Part shown: positions 1-6,515 of the stretch, piece after piece
Numbering within the stretch: the stretch's first letter is position 1
Layout of the letters: each line of letters opens with the position of its first letter
Made by a program: the position numbers and the translations under genes
The notes under the pieces: generated by a model
The model's database searches: none
Told to the model about the DNA's origin: nothing
Seen by the model: only the letters and a program-made list of their open reading frames with translations
DNA from: LBZV01 sp000993855
GTDB taxonomy: Bacteria > Patescibacteriota > Microgenomatia > Curtissbacterales > GWA2-41-24
DNA: 8,974 bases
Assembly (NCBI GenBank): GCA_964492425.1
Contig: CAZBKB010000029.1
Span: 1-8,974 of the forward strand
Direction of reading: 5' to 3'

Positions 1-15
1 TTTCGAGAAAGTATA

Positions 16-546
16 ATGACAACATTTAAGGAGAATTTCCAAACAGCTTTAATCTCCTTAGGCATATTTTTATTTGTTTATATATTTCTTGTACAGCCTC
101 ATAGGGTTAAGGGTGAGTCTATGGTTCCGAGTTTTGAAGACGGAGAGCTCTTATTGACAGAAAAAGTATCATATCGTTTTGGGGAGGTGCAAAGAGGGGA
201 TGTTATTGTTTTTGAGGCTCCAATTGGCAGAAAAGTTGATTTTATTAAAAGGATTGTAGGCTTGCCGGGGGAAAGGATTGAGATTAGGTCCGGCTCTGTT
301 TTTATTAATGGCGTAAAGATAGACGAAGAATACATCGACATGGCATCTCAGGGAGATATTGAAAAACTACTTTCAGATGATGAATATTTCGTATTAGGTG
401 ACAACCGCCTTGCATCCAGCGATTCACGCGTTTTTGGTGCAATTAAGCGCAGCGTCATACGCGGTCGCGTGTGGTTTGTATATTGGCCAATTATTAAATC
501 GAATGTTTATGCGGGAGTCCGTGTAATATCAGGAGTTAATTACTGA
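16..546 (+). CDS. lepB: Signal peptidase I (leader peptidase)
   Basis: A membrane-anchored serine protease that removes signal peptides from exported proteins on the outer face of the membrane. Residues about 8-26 form a single hydrophobic anchor, followed by the catalytic-serine box GESMVPSFEDGE (Ser35), the general-base box FIKRIVGLPGE (Lys78), and the GDNR (128-131) plus SSDSR (134-138) boxes. All catalytic parts of an S26 family peptidase are present. At 176 aa it is a minimal, Gram-positive/CPR-like form with one N-terminal membrane segment and no large insertion. The ATG lies at the very edge of the window, so a promoter cannot be assessed; only a weak GAGAAAG precedes it. It is the only plus-strand gene, and its last 18 bases overlap the end of parB tail-to-tail. 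Family assignment is very secure. Confidence 0.96.
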   Translation: MTTFKENFQTALISLGIFLFVYIFLVQPHRVKGESMVPSFEDGELLLTEKVSYRFGEVQRGDVIVFEAPIGRKVDFIKRIVGLPGERIEIRSGSVFINGVKIDEEYIDMASQGDIEKLLSDDEYFVLGDNRLASSDSRVFGAIKRSVIRGRVWFVYWPIIKSNVYAGVRVISGVNY

Positions 547-1359
547 ATCCCTGATTCTTTTGATAACCTGAGTCGTTTCTTCAACTCTGCCTTTGGCAAC
601 GATATGCATTTTGCTTTCAACACGGGATTGGCTGATTTTCACTTTTGTCTTGACGTTTTCGCCTGTTAATTTTTCGGCCAGTTCCGCTTCGAATTTATCA
701 AGTTCATCGTTTTGAAGACGAAGAATCGGCTTTTGTTGTTTTGGTTGAATATTTTCTCTGGATTTTAACTTTCTGGCCAGCTCTTCTGCACCACGTACTG
801 AGAGGTTTTTTGCAAGAATCTCTTTATAAGCTTCCAATACTAAATGTGGATCCTCAAGAGATGCAAGAGCGCGCACGTGACCTTCTGATGTTGCACCAGA
901 TGCAAGAGCATCTTTTAGTACGTCTGGAACCATTAACAACCTTAAGGTATTTGAAACATATGGTGCACTTTTGCCTACTTTTACGGCAATTTCGCCTGTT
1001 GAGAGGCCGAATTCGTCAATAAGCCTTTTGAATGCTTGTGCCCGCTCTAGGGGATTAAGATCTATTCTCTGTACGTTTTCGATAATGGCCATCTCCAACA
1101 TTCCTTGAGGTGATGTTTCCTTGATAATCACAGGGATTTTTGGAGTTCCAGCAATTTTGGCAGCCCGCCAGCGTCTTTCACCAGCAATTATTTGGTAACC
1201 GGCAGGTGTTTTGGCAACAACTAACGGCTCCAATACACCGTGTTCACGGATAGAGTCAACAAGTTCTGTTAATGAATCAGGAGTAATGAGACCACGAGGT
1301 TGCAGAGGGTTTGGCTGCAACATATCGATGTCTAACTCGAAAATTTGAGTTTCTTCCAC
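529..1359 (-). CDS. parB: Chromosome-partitioning protein ParB (ParB/Spo0J family)
   Basis: A CTP-dependent DNA clamp that loads at parS sites and helps segregate the replicated origin. In the 276 aa I see the N-terminal ParB/Srx-like CTPase domain with the NPLQPR segment (17-22), the GERRWRAAK box (60-68) and the ENVQR box (94-98). A helix-turn-helix follows at about 119-142 (LSTGEIAVKVGKSAPYVSNT), then a charged linker and a short C-terminal dimerisation region. The start is a GTG one base after the rpmA stop (TAA-C-GTG), which places the QPNPLQPR segment at the usual distance from the N terminus and implies translational coupling to L27. No parA is in the window, so a chromosomal rather than plasmid role is inferred from the housekeeping neighbours only. 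The gene ends in TGA inside the 3' end of lepB. Confidence 0.94.
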   Translation of the reverse strand: MEETQIFELDIDMLQPNPLQPRGLITPDSLTELVDSIREHGVLEPLVVAKTPAGYQIIAGERRWRAAKIAGTPKIPVIIKETSPQGMLEMAIIENVQRIDLNPLERAQAFKRLIDEFGLSTGEIAVKVGKSAPYVSNTLRLLMVPDVLKDALASGATSEGHVRALASLEDPHLVLEAYKEILAKNLSVRGAEELARKLKSRENIQPKQQKPILRLQNDELDKFEAELAEKLTGENVKTKVKISQSRVESKMHIVAKGRVEETTQVIKRIRDSVINS

Positions 1360-1360
1360 G

Positions 1361-1606
1361 TTATATAATATCTACAAACTTTTTACCTAATTTTGTTCTA
1401 AACTTAACAAAACCTTCTTTTATAGCGAAAATGGTGTGATCTTTCCCAGTTTTGCTACCAATACCGGCATAAAATTTAGTTCCGCGCTGGCGAATTATGA
1501 TGCTGCCTGCTGTTGCAAGCTGACCGCCAAAAACTTTTACGCCAAGACGTTTGCCTGCACTATCTCTATTTTTGCTGGTTGCTCCACCACCTTTTTTATG
1601 AGCCAT
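1361..1606 (-). CDS. rpmA: 50S ribosomal protein L27 (bL27)
   Basis: A large-subunit protein whose flexible N terminus reaches toward the peptidyl-transferase centre. The 81-aa product starts MAHKKGGGATSKNRDSAGKRLG and continues with the family block GGQLATAGSIIIRQRGTKFYAG and GKDHTIFA, so it is full length. The ATG start is certain because the conserved AHKKGGG follows directly: there is no Firmicutes-type N-terminal extension that would need Prp cleavage. The gene has its own near-consensus promoter upstream (1652-1680) and is followed after one base by parB. No Shine-Dalgarno is seen in the roughly 39-nt leader. Confidence 0.98.
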   Translation of the reverse strand: MAHKKGGGATSKNRDSAGKRLGVKVFGGQLATAGSIIIRQRGTKFYAGIGSKTGKDHTIFAIKEGFVKFRTKLGKKFVDII

Positions 1607-1651
1607 GTTGTGAATTTGTCGAATGATTAAAGACTAACGACTATTGCAAAG

Positions 1652-1680
1652 ATTCTAACCAGATTTTCACAAGTTGTCAA
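1652..1680 (-). promoter_or_regulatory. Sigma-70-type promoter for rpmA-parB
   Basis: On the minus strand, a perfect -35 hexamer TTGACA (1675-1680) is separated by exactly 17 bp from a 5/6 -10 hexamer TAGAAT (1652-1657). Transcription would begin near 1645, leaving about 39 nt of leader before the rpmA ATG. It lies in the only sizeable gap (1607-1712) between the 119-aa gene and rpmA. It is the best promoter match I found in the window and implies that rpmA-parB can be transcribed independently of the upstream ileS-rodA-rplU run. Confidence 0.8.
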
Positions 1681-1693
1681 TCGACTGGTAAGT

Positions 1694-1712
1694 TATAGAT
1701 TGATATAGATTG
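1694..1712. repeat. Two 9-bp direct repeats, 10-bp period, upstream of the rpmA promoter
   Basis: The plus strand reads TATAGATTG at 1694-1702 and again at 1704-1712, one base apart, giving a 10-bp repeat period, close to one helical turn. The pair ends directly at the stop codon of the 119-aa gene and lies 14-32 bp upstream of the rpmA -35 box, about -49 to -67 from the predicted start. It could be an operator, an activator site or an AT-rich UP-like element, but could also be chance in AT-rich DNA. Confidence 0.45.
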
Positions 1713-2072
1713 TTAAAAAAAGTTTTGCTTAAACAGATACCTAGGCCTTAGCTCTGTCCGGCCTCCTTTAACTCGATCTCTCAATTTACGGCCCCAATAT
1801 TCTCCTAGCGCCTCTAATGTTACCTCATTTCCCCCCTGGCTTAATTCCTTCAATCTTTTTTGCTCGCCCTCGCTTAAAAGGCCACGTCCGTGCAAAAAGA
1901 TAAGGTCTTTATATGCTAATCTAAACAGCATTGCTTCACAGGGAGTTTCGGGGCGGATTACATCGCACATAGCCCTAAATCTTTTGATCGGATGTTGTGC
2001 TCTAGGAACTTGAAATAATTTGACCCAATGATCTGTCGGGGTAGGTTCTCTCTCGTGCGATTGTGTAGTCAT
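1713..2072 (-). CDS. Uncharacterised 119-aa protein between rplU and rpmA
   Basis: I do not recognise this protein. It is soluble-looking, with no signal peptide or membrane segment. It has a polar N terminus, a middle rich in predicted helix (about 28-75, with RLAYKDLIFLHGRGLLSEGEQ as its most distinctive stretch) and a very basic C-terminal tail rich in Arg/Lys (about 95-115), which would suit RNA or ribosome contact, but that is inference. Evidence that it is real: the ATG follows the rplU stop by one base (TAA-A-ATG), the frame fills the space to the next promoter, and it lies within a compact same-strand run. It is not Prp, the cysteine protease that occupies this slot in Firmicutes, since no Prp-like His or Cys motif is present. 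Hand-counted G+C over 1741-2040 is about 46%, above the 35-38% of two sampled ileS lines, so later acquisition is possible. Confidence 0.72.
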   Translation of the reverse strand: MTTQSHEREPTPTDHWVKLFQVPRAQHPIKRFRAMCDVIRPETPCEAMLFRLAYKDLIFLHGRGLLSEGEQKRLKELSQGGNEVTLEALGEYWGRKLRDRVKGGRTELRPRYLFKQNFF

Positions 2073-2073
2073 T

Positions 2074-2409
2074 TTAGCTTTCGATTTTTTCTATGTGAAC
2101 GCGGGTTTTTTGCTGCCTGTGGCCGGTTGTTCTTAAGTATCTGGATTTTGATTTAAATTTGACCACCCTTATTTTTTTGCCTTTAAAGCTTGAGATTATT
2201 TCTGCCTTCACTTTTACTTTCTCAACTAAGGGTTTGCCAATTTTTATAGATCCACTGTTTGACACTAAAAGTACCTCCTCGAAGCTGACAATGTCTCCAT
2301 CTTTACCCCTTAATTTTTCGATATCTATACTTTGGCCTTCGAAAACCATATATTGTTTGCCGCCGGTTCTGATAACTGCCCAGTTGTTCATAAGCTTGGA
2401 TTTTACCAT
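2074..2409 (-). CDS. rplU: 50S ribosomal protein L21 (bL21)
   Basis: A large-subunit protein that contacts 23S rRNA. The family start WAVIRTGGKQYMV, the central VLLVSNSGSIKIGKPLV segment and the C-terminal GHRQQKTRVHIEKI motif are all present, so it is full length. The start is ambiguous: the frame opens with ATG at 2409, but most L21 proteins begin just before the AVI motif, which would favour the ATG at 2391 (MNNWAVI...). Neither has a Shine-Dalgarno. It follows rodA by 24 nt and is one base ahead of the 119-aa gene, so it probably belongs to the ileS-rodA transcript. rpmA, often its direct partner, is separated here by that gene and a promoter. Confidence 0.96.
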   Translation of the reverse strand: MVKSKLMNNWAVIRTGGKQYMVFEGQSIDIEKLRGKDGDIVSFEEVLLVSNSGSIKIGKPLVEKVKVKAEIISSFKGKKIRVVKFKSKSRYLRTTGHRQQKTRVHIEKIES

Positions 2410-2433
2410 TTAAGTATGTCAGTTTTCAAATGT

Positions 2434-3477
2434 TTAATGATTGTGTCGCAATATAGAGTATACAATTCCCAGTAGAAAAAGTGTCGTGAGAAGGGATGAG
2501 CCCCCGTATGAAACCAGCGGAAAAGTGATTCCAGTCACAGGAAGCAATGCTAGATTCATACCTACGTTTACCGTGAATTGGGTGACTAAAAAAGTGGTAA
2601 TCCCGATTAAAATTAGTTGACCCAAACGGTCTTTGTCTTTGGTAAAACTAATAATTCTTATAATAAGCCATGCATAAATAGTCGTTAAAACGGCTGCTCC
2701 GGCAAAACCAAGCTGTTCGGTTATTGATGCAAAAATAAAATCACTTTCTGCTTCCGGCAAAAATTTTAATTGTGATTGTGTACCCTGTGCAAAACCACGG
2801 CCCAAGAGTTGACCAGAACCAATAGCAATTTTTGACTGGATTATATTGTACCCAGTGCCGAGAGGATCAATGTTGGGGTCTATGAATGTCAAAATACGGT
2901 TTTTTTGATAAGGCGCCAAGAGTTCGTAGGATAAAATCAAAATTATGGCTCCAATTGCAAAAAGTAAAAACAAATATTTAAATTTGAGACCTGAGGCAAC
3001 CGTAATACCTAGCCAAATTGCAAATATAGCAAGCGAATTGCCAATATCCGGTTGAATTATGATAAATAGTGTTAGCGGCAGTATTAATAGAAAACTACCT
3101 ATAACGTTTTGAATTTCTTTGGCGGATTTATCTTTATAGTAGAACGCCAATAAAATTATTGAAGCAACTTTAGCTATTTCCGAAGGTTGAATACGAAAAG
3201 CGCCAAGATCTATCCAGCGAACGGATCCGCGGATTGGGTCGGCAAATATTAAAAGTAAAATTAATGAAATTAATGTTGCGAAATACATTTTATTAGATAC
3301 ACCTTTTAGTGAATGGTAGTTAAATTGGGACGTAATATATAAAGTAATCAGGCCTAGAATCCAGTATATAAATTGGTTTGTTGCAAGGGATGAATTTATC
3401 GAGAATATGATAAGGAGTGATATTAGACCCACCGAAATTATTTGGGCTAGAAGAAGCCAATCCCAAGTATTGCGCAT
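2434..3477 (-). CDS. rodA: SEDS peptidoglycan glycosyltransferase, RodA-like
   Basis: A polytopic membrane enzyme that polymerises lipid II into glycan strands, normally with a class B penicillin-binding protein, during cell elongation. The 347 aa are mostly hydrophobic with about ten membrane segments. SEDS landmarks in order: GSVRWIDLG then QPSEIAK (97-103), QPDIG (142-146), the loop with NRILTFIDP and GYNIIQSKIAIGSG, then KFLPEAESDFIFA containing the conserved Asp246, and NVGMNLALLPVTGITFPLVSYGGSS near the end. The Asp in the SDFIF context corresponds to the residue needed for RodA activity. The TQSQLKFLPE loop and short N terminus favour RodA over FtsW, but that call is less certain than the family. 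It starts 5 nt after the ileS stop, indicating co-transcription. No partner PBP is in the window. Confidence 0.93.
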   Translation of the reverse strand: MRNTWDWLLLAQIISVGLISLLIIFSINSSLATNQFIYWILGLITLYITSQFNYHSLKGVSNKMYFATLISLILLLIFADPIRGSVRWIDLGAFRIQPSEIAKVASIILLAFYYKDKSAKEIQNVIGSFLLILPLTLFIIIQPDIGNSLAIFAIWLGITVASGLKFKYLFLLFAIGAIILILSYELLAPYQKNRILTFIDPNIDPLGTGYNIIQSKIAIGSGQLLGRGFAQGTQSQLKFLPEAESDFIFASITEQLGFAGAAVLTTIYAWLIIRIISFTKDKDRLGQLILIGITTFLVTQFTVNVGMNLALLPVTGITFPLVSYGGSSLLTTLFLLGIVYSILRHNH

Positions 3478-3482
3478 AGGAG

Positions 3483-6302
3483 TTATTTTACTATTTCTAA
3501 CTTTTCTGCTTTTGCTAGTCTTTTTGCCAGCGTCTGGTGTTTAATTTCAACCTCGAATTCTTTTGGCCATGAAGGAAGTTTTACTGTCACCAATTGGTCT
3601 AATTTGCAATTTGCTTCTTTTCGAGCTTGTTGAATCTTGCGGATTATTTCGCGAGCTTGGCCTGCTACCAAATCCTGGTTTCTTGCAGACGTGTCACCAA
3701 AAATCTTAAATTCCTTTGTTTTTCCAGTGTATTTGAGTTTATAAACATTTGTTTCGTCTTTGACCAACTTTAATATTTCTTCTGGAATAGCTTCGGGGCC
3801 TTTATATTCAATCTTTCTATATGGAGTGCGGACATTTGGTCCATGAATCTTTCTAAAAGCATGTAATTTTGAAGATAACTGCATTGCACTGCGCATTGGT
3901 TTTTCCAAGGATCTCTCTCCCCACTCTTTGGGTATTTTAGGCCAAGTTGCAAGATGGACAGATTCTTCCCCGGTTATGTTTGTGTATATTTCTTCTGTGG
4001 TAAAGGGGATAAGAGGCGCCAAAGCTTTTGAATATTCTTTCAGGACTATCCATAAGGTTTGATAAGTACTGTTTTTGTCTTTTAGATTTTTGGCGCTTGG
4101 ACCAACTCTTTCTCGGGACCGTCTGACATACCAAAGCGAAAGGTCTTGCATCAAAAGTGCAAATTGGCCAACAATTTCGGTGGTATCGAATTTTTCAAAC
4201 CCATTTTCAGTCATATTTATAATATTCCCTTCGAGCCTAGAAAGCATCCATTTATCCAGGATATTGTTTGGAGTAAACACTTTGCTACTTGGTTGCCATT
4301 TATCAACAACTGCATAAGTCGTGAAAAAATTATAAATATTCCAAAGAATTAAAAGGAGCCCTCTGACTTGGTCTTTGTAAGTCTCTTGTGATATCCTGAT
4401 ATCCTCGCCTTTCATTACAGGACTTCCTAAAAGATAAAGCCTGAGGGCGTCTCCACCGTATTTTTGAAGCATTTCTTTTGGGTCGGGGTAATTTCCGTAG
4501 TTTTTGCTCATTTTCCTACCGTCGGTTCCTAAAATGACACCGGAAACCAATACACTTTTGAATGCTTCAGATCCAAAAATAGCCGTTGAGATTACATGAA
4601 GCACATAAAACCAGGCGCGAATCTGGCCGGTATACTCTGTGATAAAGTCAGGAGGGAAAAATTCTTTAAGATCTTTTTTTTCAAACGGATAATGCCGCTC
4701 GGCATAAGGTGCAGAACCTGCTTCTATCCAACTGTCTAAAACTTCCAGAACCCTTTTGGTATCCGCAGCACATTTTGGACATTTAATAATAACTTTGTCT
4801 ATTTGAGGTTTGTGAAGATCTTTGATTTTTTGACCGGATAATTTTTCCAACTGGGAAATTGAACCTGGAACTATTTTTTCATCACATTTGGTACATTCCC
4901 ATACTGGAACTGGTGAACCCCAATATCGGCTTCTTGAAATGCACCAATCCGGTGCATTCTCCAGGCTTTTTAGGTACCTGCCATATTTAAAATGCTTTGG
5001 AATCCAATTAACTTCTTCATTTGTTATTTTCATCTGACTTTTAAGTTTTTGGACATTTACATACCAAGCGTTCTGCGGAGCATAATAAAGACGAGTTTGG
5101 CATCTCCAGCATGTTGGAACGGTGTGAGTGTATGTCTCTTCCTTGTAAACCAGCCCTCTCTTTTCAAGATCGCTGTTAACCAATTTATTAGTATCCATAT
5201 AGTAAGTTCCAGCCCATTTTGGAACGTCTTTTTTAAGAAATCCCTCTTCATCAACGTGTAGAACTATTTGAATGTTTTCTTTCTCCATGACTTTTAAATC
5301 GTCTTCACCGTAGGCGGCGATAGTTACAATGCCGGTTCCTTCCTCTGACGTGACGAAATCTCCAGGAATTACAACAAAAGCTTTTTTGCCAGGATCAACA
5401 TTGTAATAATCGTAATGCGGGAAAAACTTAATGCCTACTAGTTCACTACCTGGAAACTCTTCAAGTATTTTGTATTTAGGATCTTTTTTTAAACTTCTAA
5501 GAGTATTTTTTGCCAAAATATAGTTTTCATTTCCTTGCTGAATTTTTACATACTTTAATTTTGGATTAAGGGCAAGTGCAGGAGTTGCGATTTTGTTCCA
5601 GGGTGTTGTTGACCAAGCAAGTAAAAACGTGTCTTTTTCGTCTTGAAGCTGATATTTATAAGTATTGGCCGACTCGGTGATTTCTTTATAATTATCCGCA
5701 TCCATGGCAACTTCAAAATTTGAAATTGGTGTTGCGCAGTGAGGACAATAAAGAGAAACACGCAGGCCTTTGTAGATATAACCTTTGTCGTACATCTGTT
5801 TAAAAACCCACATCACGGTTTCCATGTAGTCGAGATCCATGGTTCTATAGGCGTTTTTGAAATCGACCCAACGGCCAACGTGATCTATATACCATTCCCA
5901 TTCACTTGAAACCTGGTTAACATAAAGCTTGCACTCGTCGATAAACTTTTTGACGCCTATTTTCCCCTCGATATCTTTTTTACGCTTTACGCCAAGTTTT
6001 TCCTCTACTTTGTTTTCTGCGGGAAGTCCATGACAATCCCAACCCCAAACCCGGCGCACATAATATCCTTTCATGGTCATATAGCGAGGGAACACATCTT
6101 TTGGGATTGAAGAAAGAAGACTGCCATAGTGAGGCAATCCGGTTATAAAAGGCGGACCGTCTAAAAAAGTCCATGCTTTGCTTTTGGGATTTTTTTCAAG
6201 AGACTTTTCAAATATTTTATTGTCGCGCCAGTATTTAAGAATTTTTTCCTCAAGGGCGGGGAAGTCGATATTGGGATCAACCGGCTTAAATTTTCGGGAC
6301 AT
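3483..6302 (-). CDS. ileS: Isoleucyl-tRNA synthetase (eukaryote-like type)
   Basis: A class I synthetase that charges tRNA-Ile. In the 939 aa I see: the first half of the Rossmann fold with DGPPFITGLPHYGS (HIGH position, residues 58-61) and GWDCHGLPAE (87-96); a CPHC pair (186-189); the CP1 editing domain about 200-400; CWRC (398-401); ISRSRYWGSPVPVW (455-468); further cysteine pairs at 470/473 and 508/511; KMSKN (597-601); and a helical anticodon-binding domain beginning about 680 with WYVRRSRERVGP. The GLPHYG and YCPHCATPISNFE wording fits the eukaryote/archaea-like IleRS type, known in other bacteria for low mupirocin sensitivity. It is shorter than typical members of that type, mostly at the C terminus. 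Oddities: HYGS instead of HYGH, and changed residues at the editing site (Thr240, Thr327). It opens the probable ileS-rodA-rplU-119-aa operon. No T-box motif is seen upstream. Confidence 0.96.
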   Translation of the reverse strand: MSRKFKPVDPNIDFPALEEKILKYWRDNKIFEKSLEKNPKSKAWTFLDGPPFITGLPHYGSLLSSIPKDVFPRYMTMKGYYVRRVWGWDCHGLPAENKVEEKLGVKRKKDIEGKIGVKKFIDECKLYVNQVSSEWEWYIDHVGRWVDFKNAYRTMDLDYMETVMWVFKQMYDKGYIYKGLRVSLYCPHCATPISNFEVAMDADNYKEITESANTYKYQLQDEKDTFLLAWSTTPWNKIATPALALNPKLKYVKIQQGNENYILAKNTLRSLKKDPKYKILEEFPGSELVGIKFFPHYDYYNVDPGKKAFVVIPGDFVTSEEGTGIVTIAAYGEDDLKVMEKENIQIVLHVDEEGFLKKDVPKWAGTYYMDTNKLVNSDLEKRGLVYKEETYTHTVPTCWRCQTRLYYAPQNAWYVNVQKLKSQMKITNEEVNWIPKHFKYGRYLKSLENAPDWCISRSRYWGSPVPVWECTKCDEKIVPGSISQLEKLSGQKIKDLHKPQIDKVIIKCPKCAADTKRVLEVLDSWIEAGSAPYAERHYPFEKKDLKEFFPPDFITEYTGQIRAWFYVLHVISTAIFGSEAFKSVLVSGVILGTDGRKMSKNYGNYPDPKEMLQKYGGDALRLYLLGSPVMKGEDIRISQETYKDQVRGLLLILWNIYNFFTTYAVVDKWQPSSKVFTPNNILDKWMLSRLEGNIINMTENGFEKFDTTEIVGQFALLMQDLSLWYVRRSRERVGPSAKNLKDKNSTYQTLWIVLKEYSKALAPLIPFTTEEIYTNITGEESVHLATWPKIPKEWGERSLEKPMRSAMQLSSKLHAFRKIHGPNVRTPYRKIEYKGPEAIPEEILKLVKDETNVYKLKYTGKTKEFKIFGDTSARNQDLVAGQAREIIRKIQQARKEANCKLDQLVTVKLPSWPKEFEVEIKHQTLAKRLAKAEKLEIVK

Positions 6303-6515
6303 AGATAGGCTTAATTATTGCAGAAGAAAGCTTTAGCTTCAAGAGAACTAGTCTTATAATGATTATCTTTAAGAATAGGCATTTGTTTTATTCTACAGCT
6401 TTTTGGCAAAGAAATAGGAAATAAACTATATCAGGCTATTAACCTTCTTTTGAGCGGGAGCTCGCCATTTTTCGGACGATGGATTTTTTATCGGTTGTGG
6501 TTAAAATTAAAATCA
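6303..6515. other. Intergenic leader region upstream of ileS
   Basis: These 213 bp between the KAS III remnant and ileS should contain the ileS promoter, but I find no pair of good -35/-10 boxes. Isolated minus-strand -10-like hexamers are TAGAAT (6391-6396, preceded by TG) and TATAAG (6352-6357). A small imperfect hairpin (GAAGC-TAAA-GCTTTC) is close to the ileS start at about 6326-6340, and a GAGC-TCCC-GCTC inverted repeat lies at about 6453-6464. A 9-codon minus-strand frame (6468-6439) could be a leader peptide but has no support beyond its start and stop. No tRNA, T-box or clear rho-independent terminator is visible. Confidence 0.4.

Noticed and set aside
871..886. CACGTG core inside parB considered as parS
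   Set aside because: Only the central six bases match; the outer arms do not resemble TGTT/AACA.
741..1022. Plus-strand 93-codon frame opposite parB
   Set aside because: It is a shadow of parB with no family resemblance; the minus-strand frame carries all conserved ParB motifs.
1352..1367. Half-match to the parS consensus at the parB start codon (TCTTCCACGTTATATA)
   Set aside because: By eye 11 of 16 positions match and only one half-site is good; the other arm is lost, so it is not a credible ParB loading site.
6439..6468. Nine-codon minus-strand leader-peptide-like frame upstream of ileS
   Set aside because: It has no Ile codons that would suit attenuation, no clear ribosome binding site and no downstream terminator/antiterminator pair; likely chance.
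6303..6515. T-box riboswitch upstream of ileS
   Set aside because: No T-box core sequence or terminator/antiterminator pair is visible in the 213 bp.
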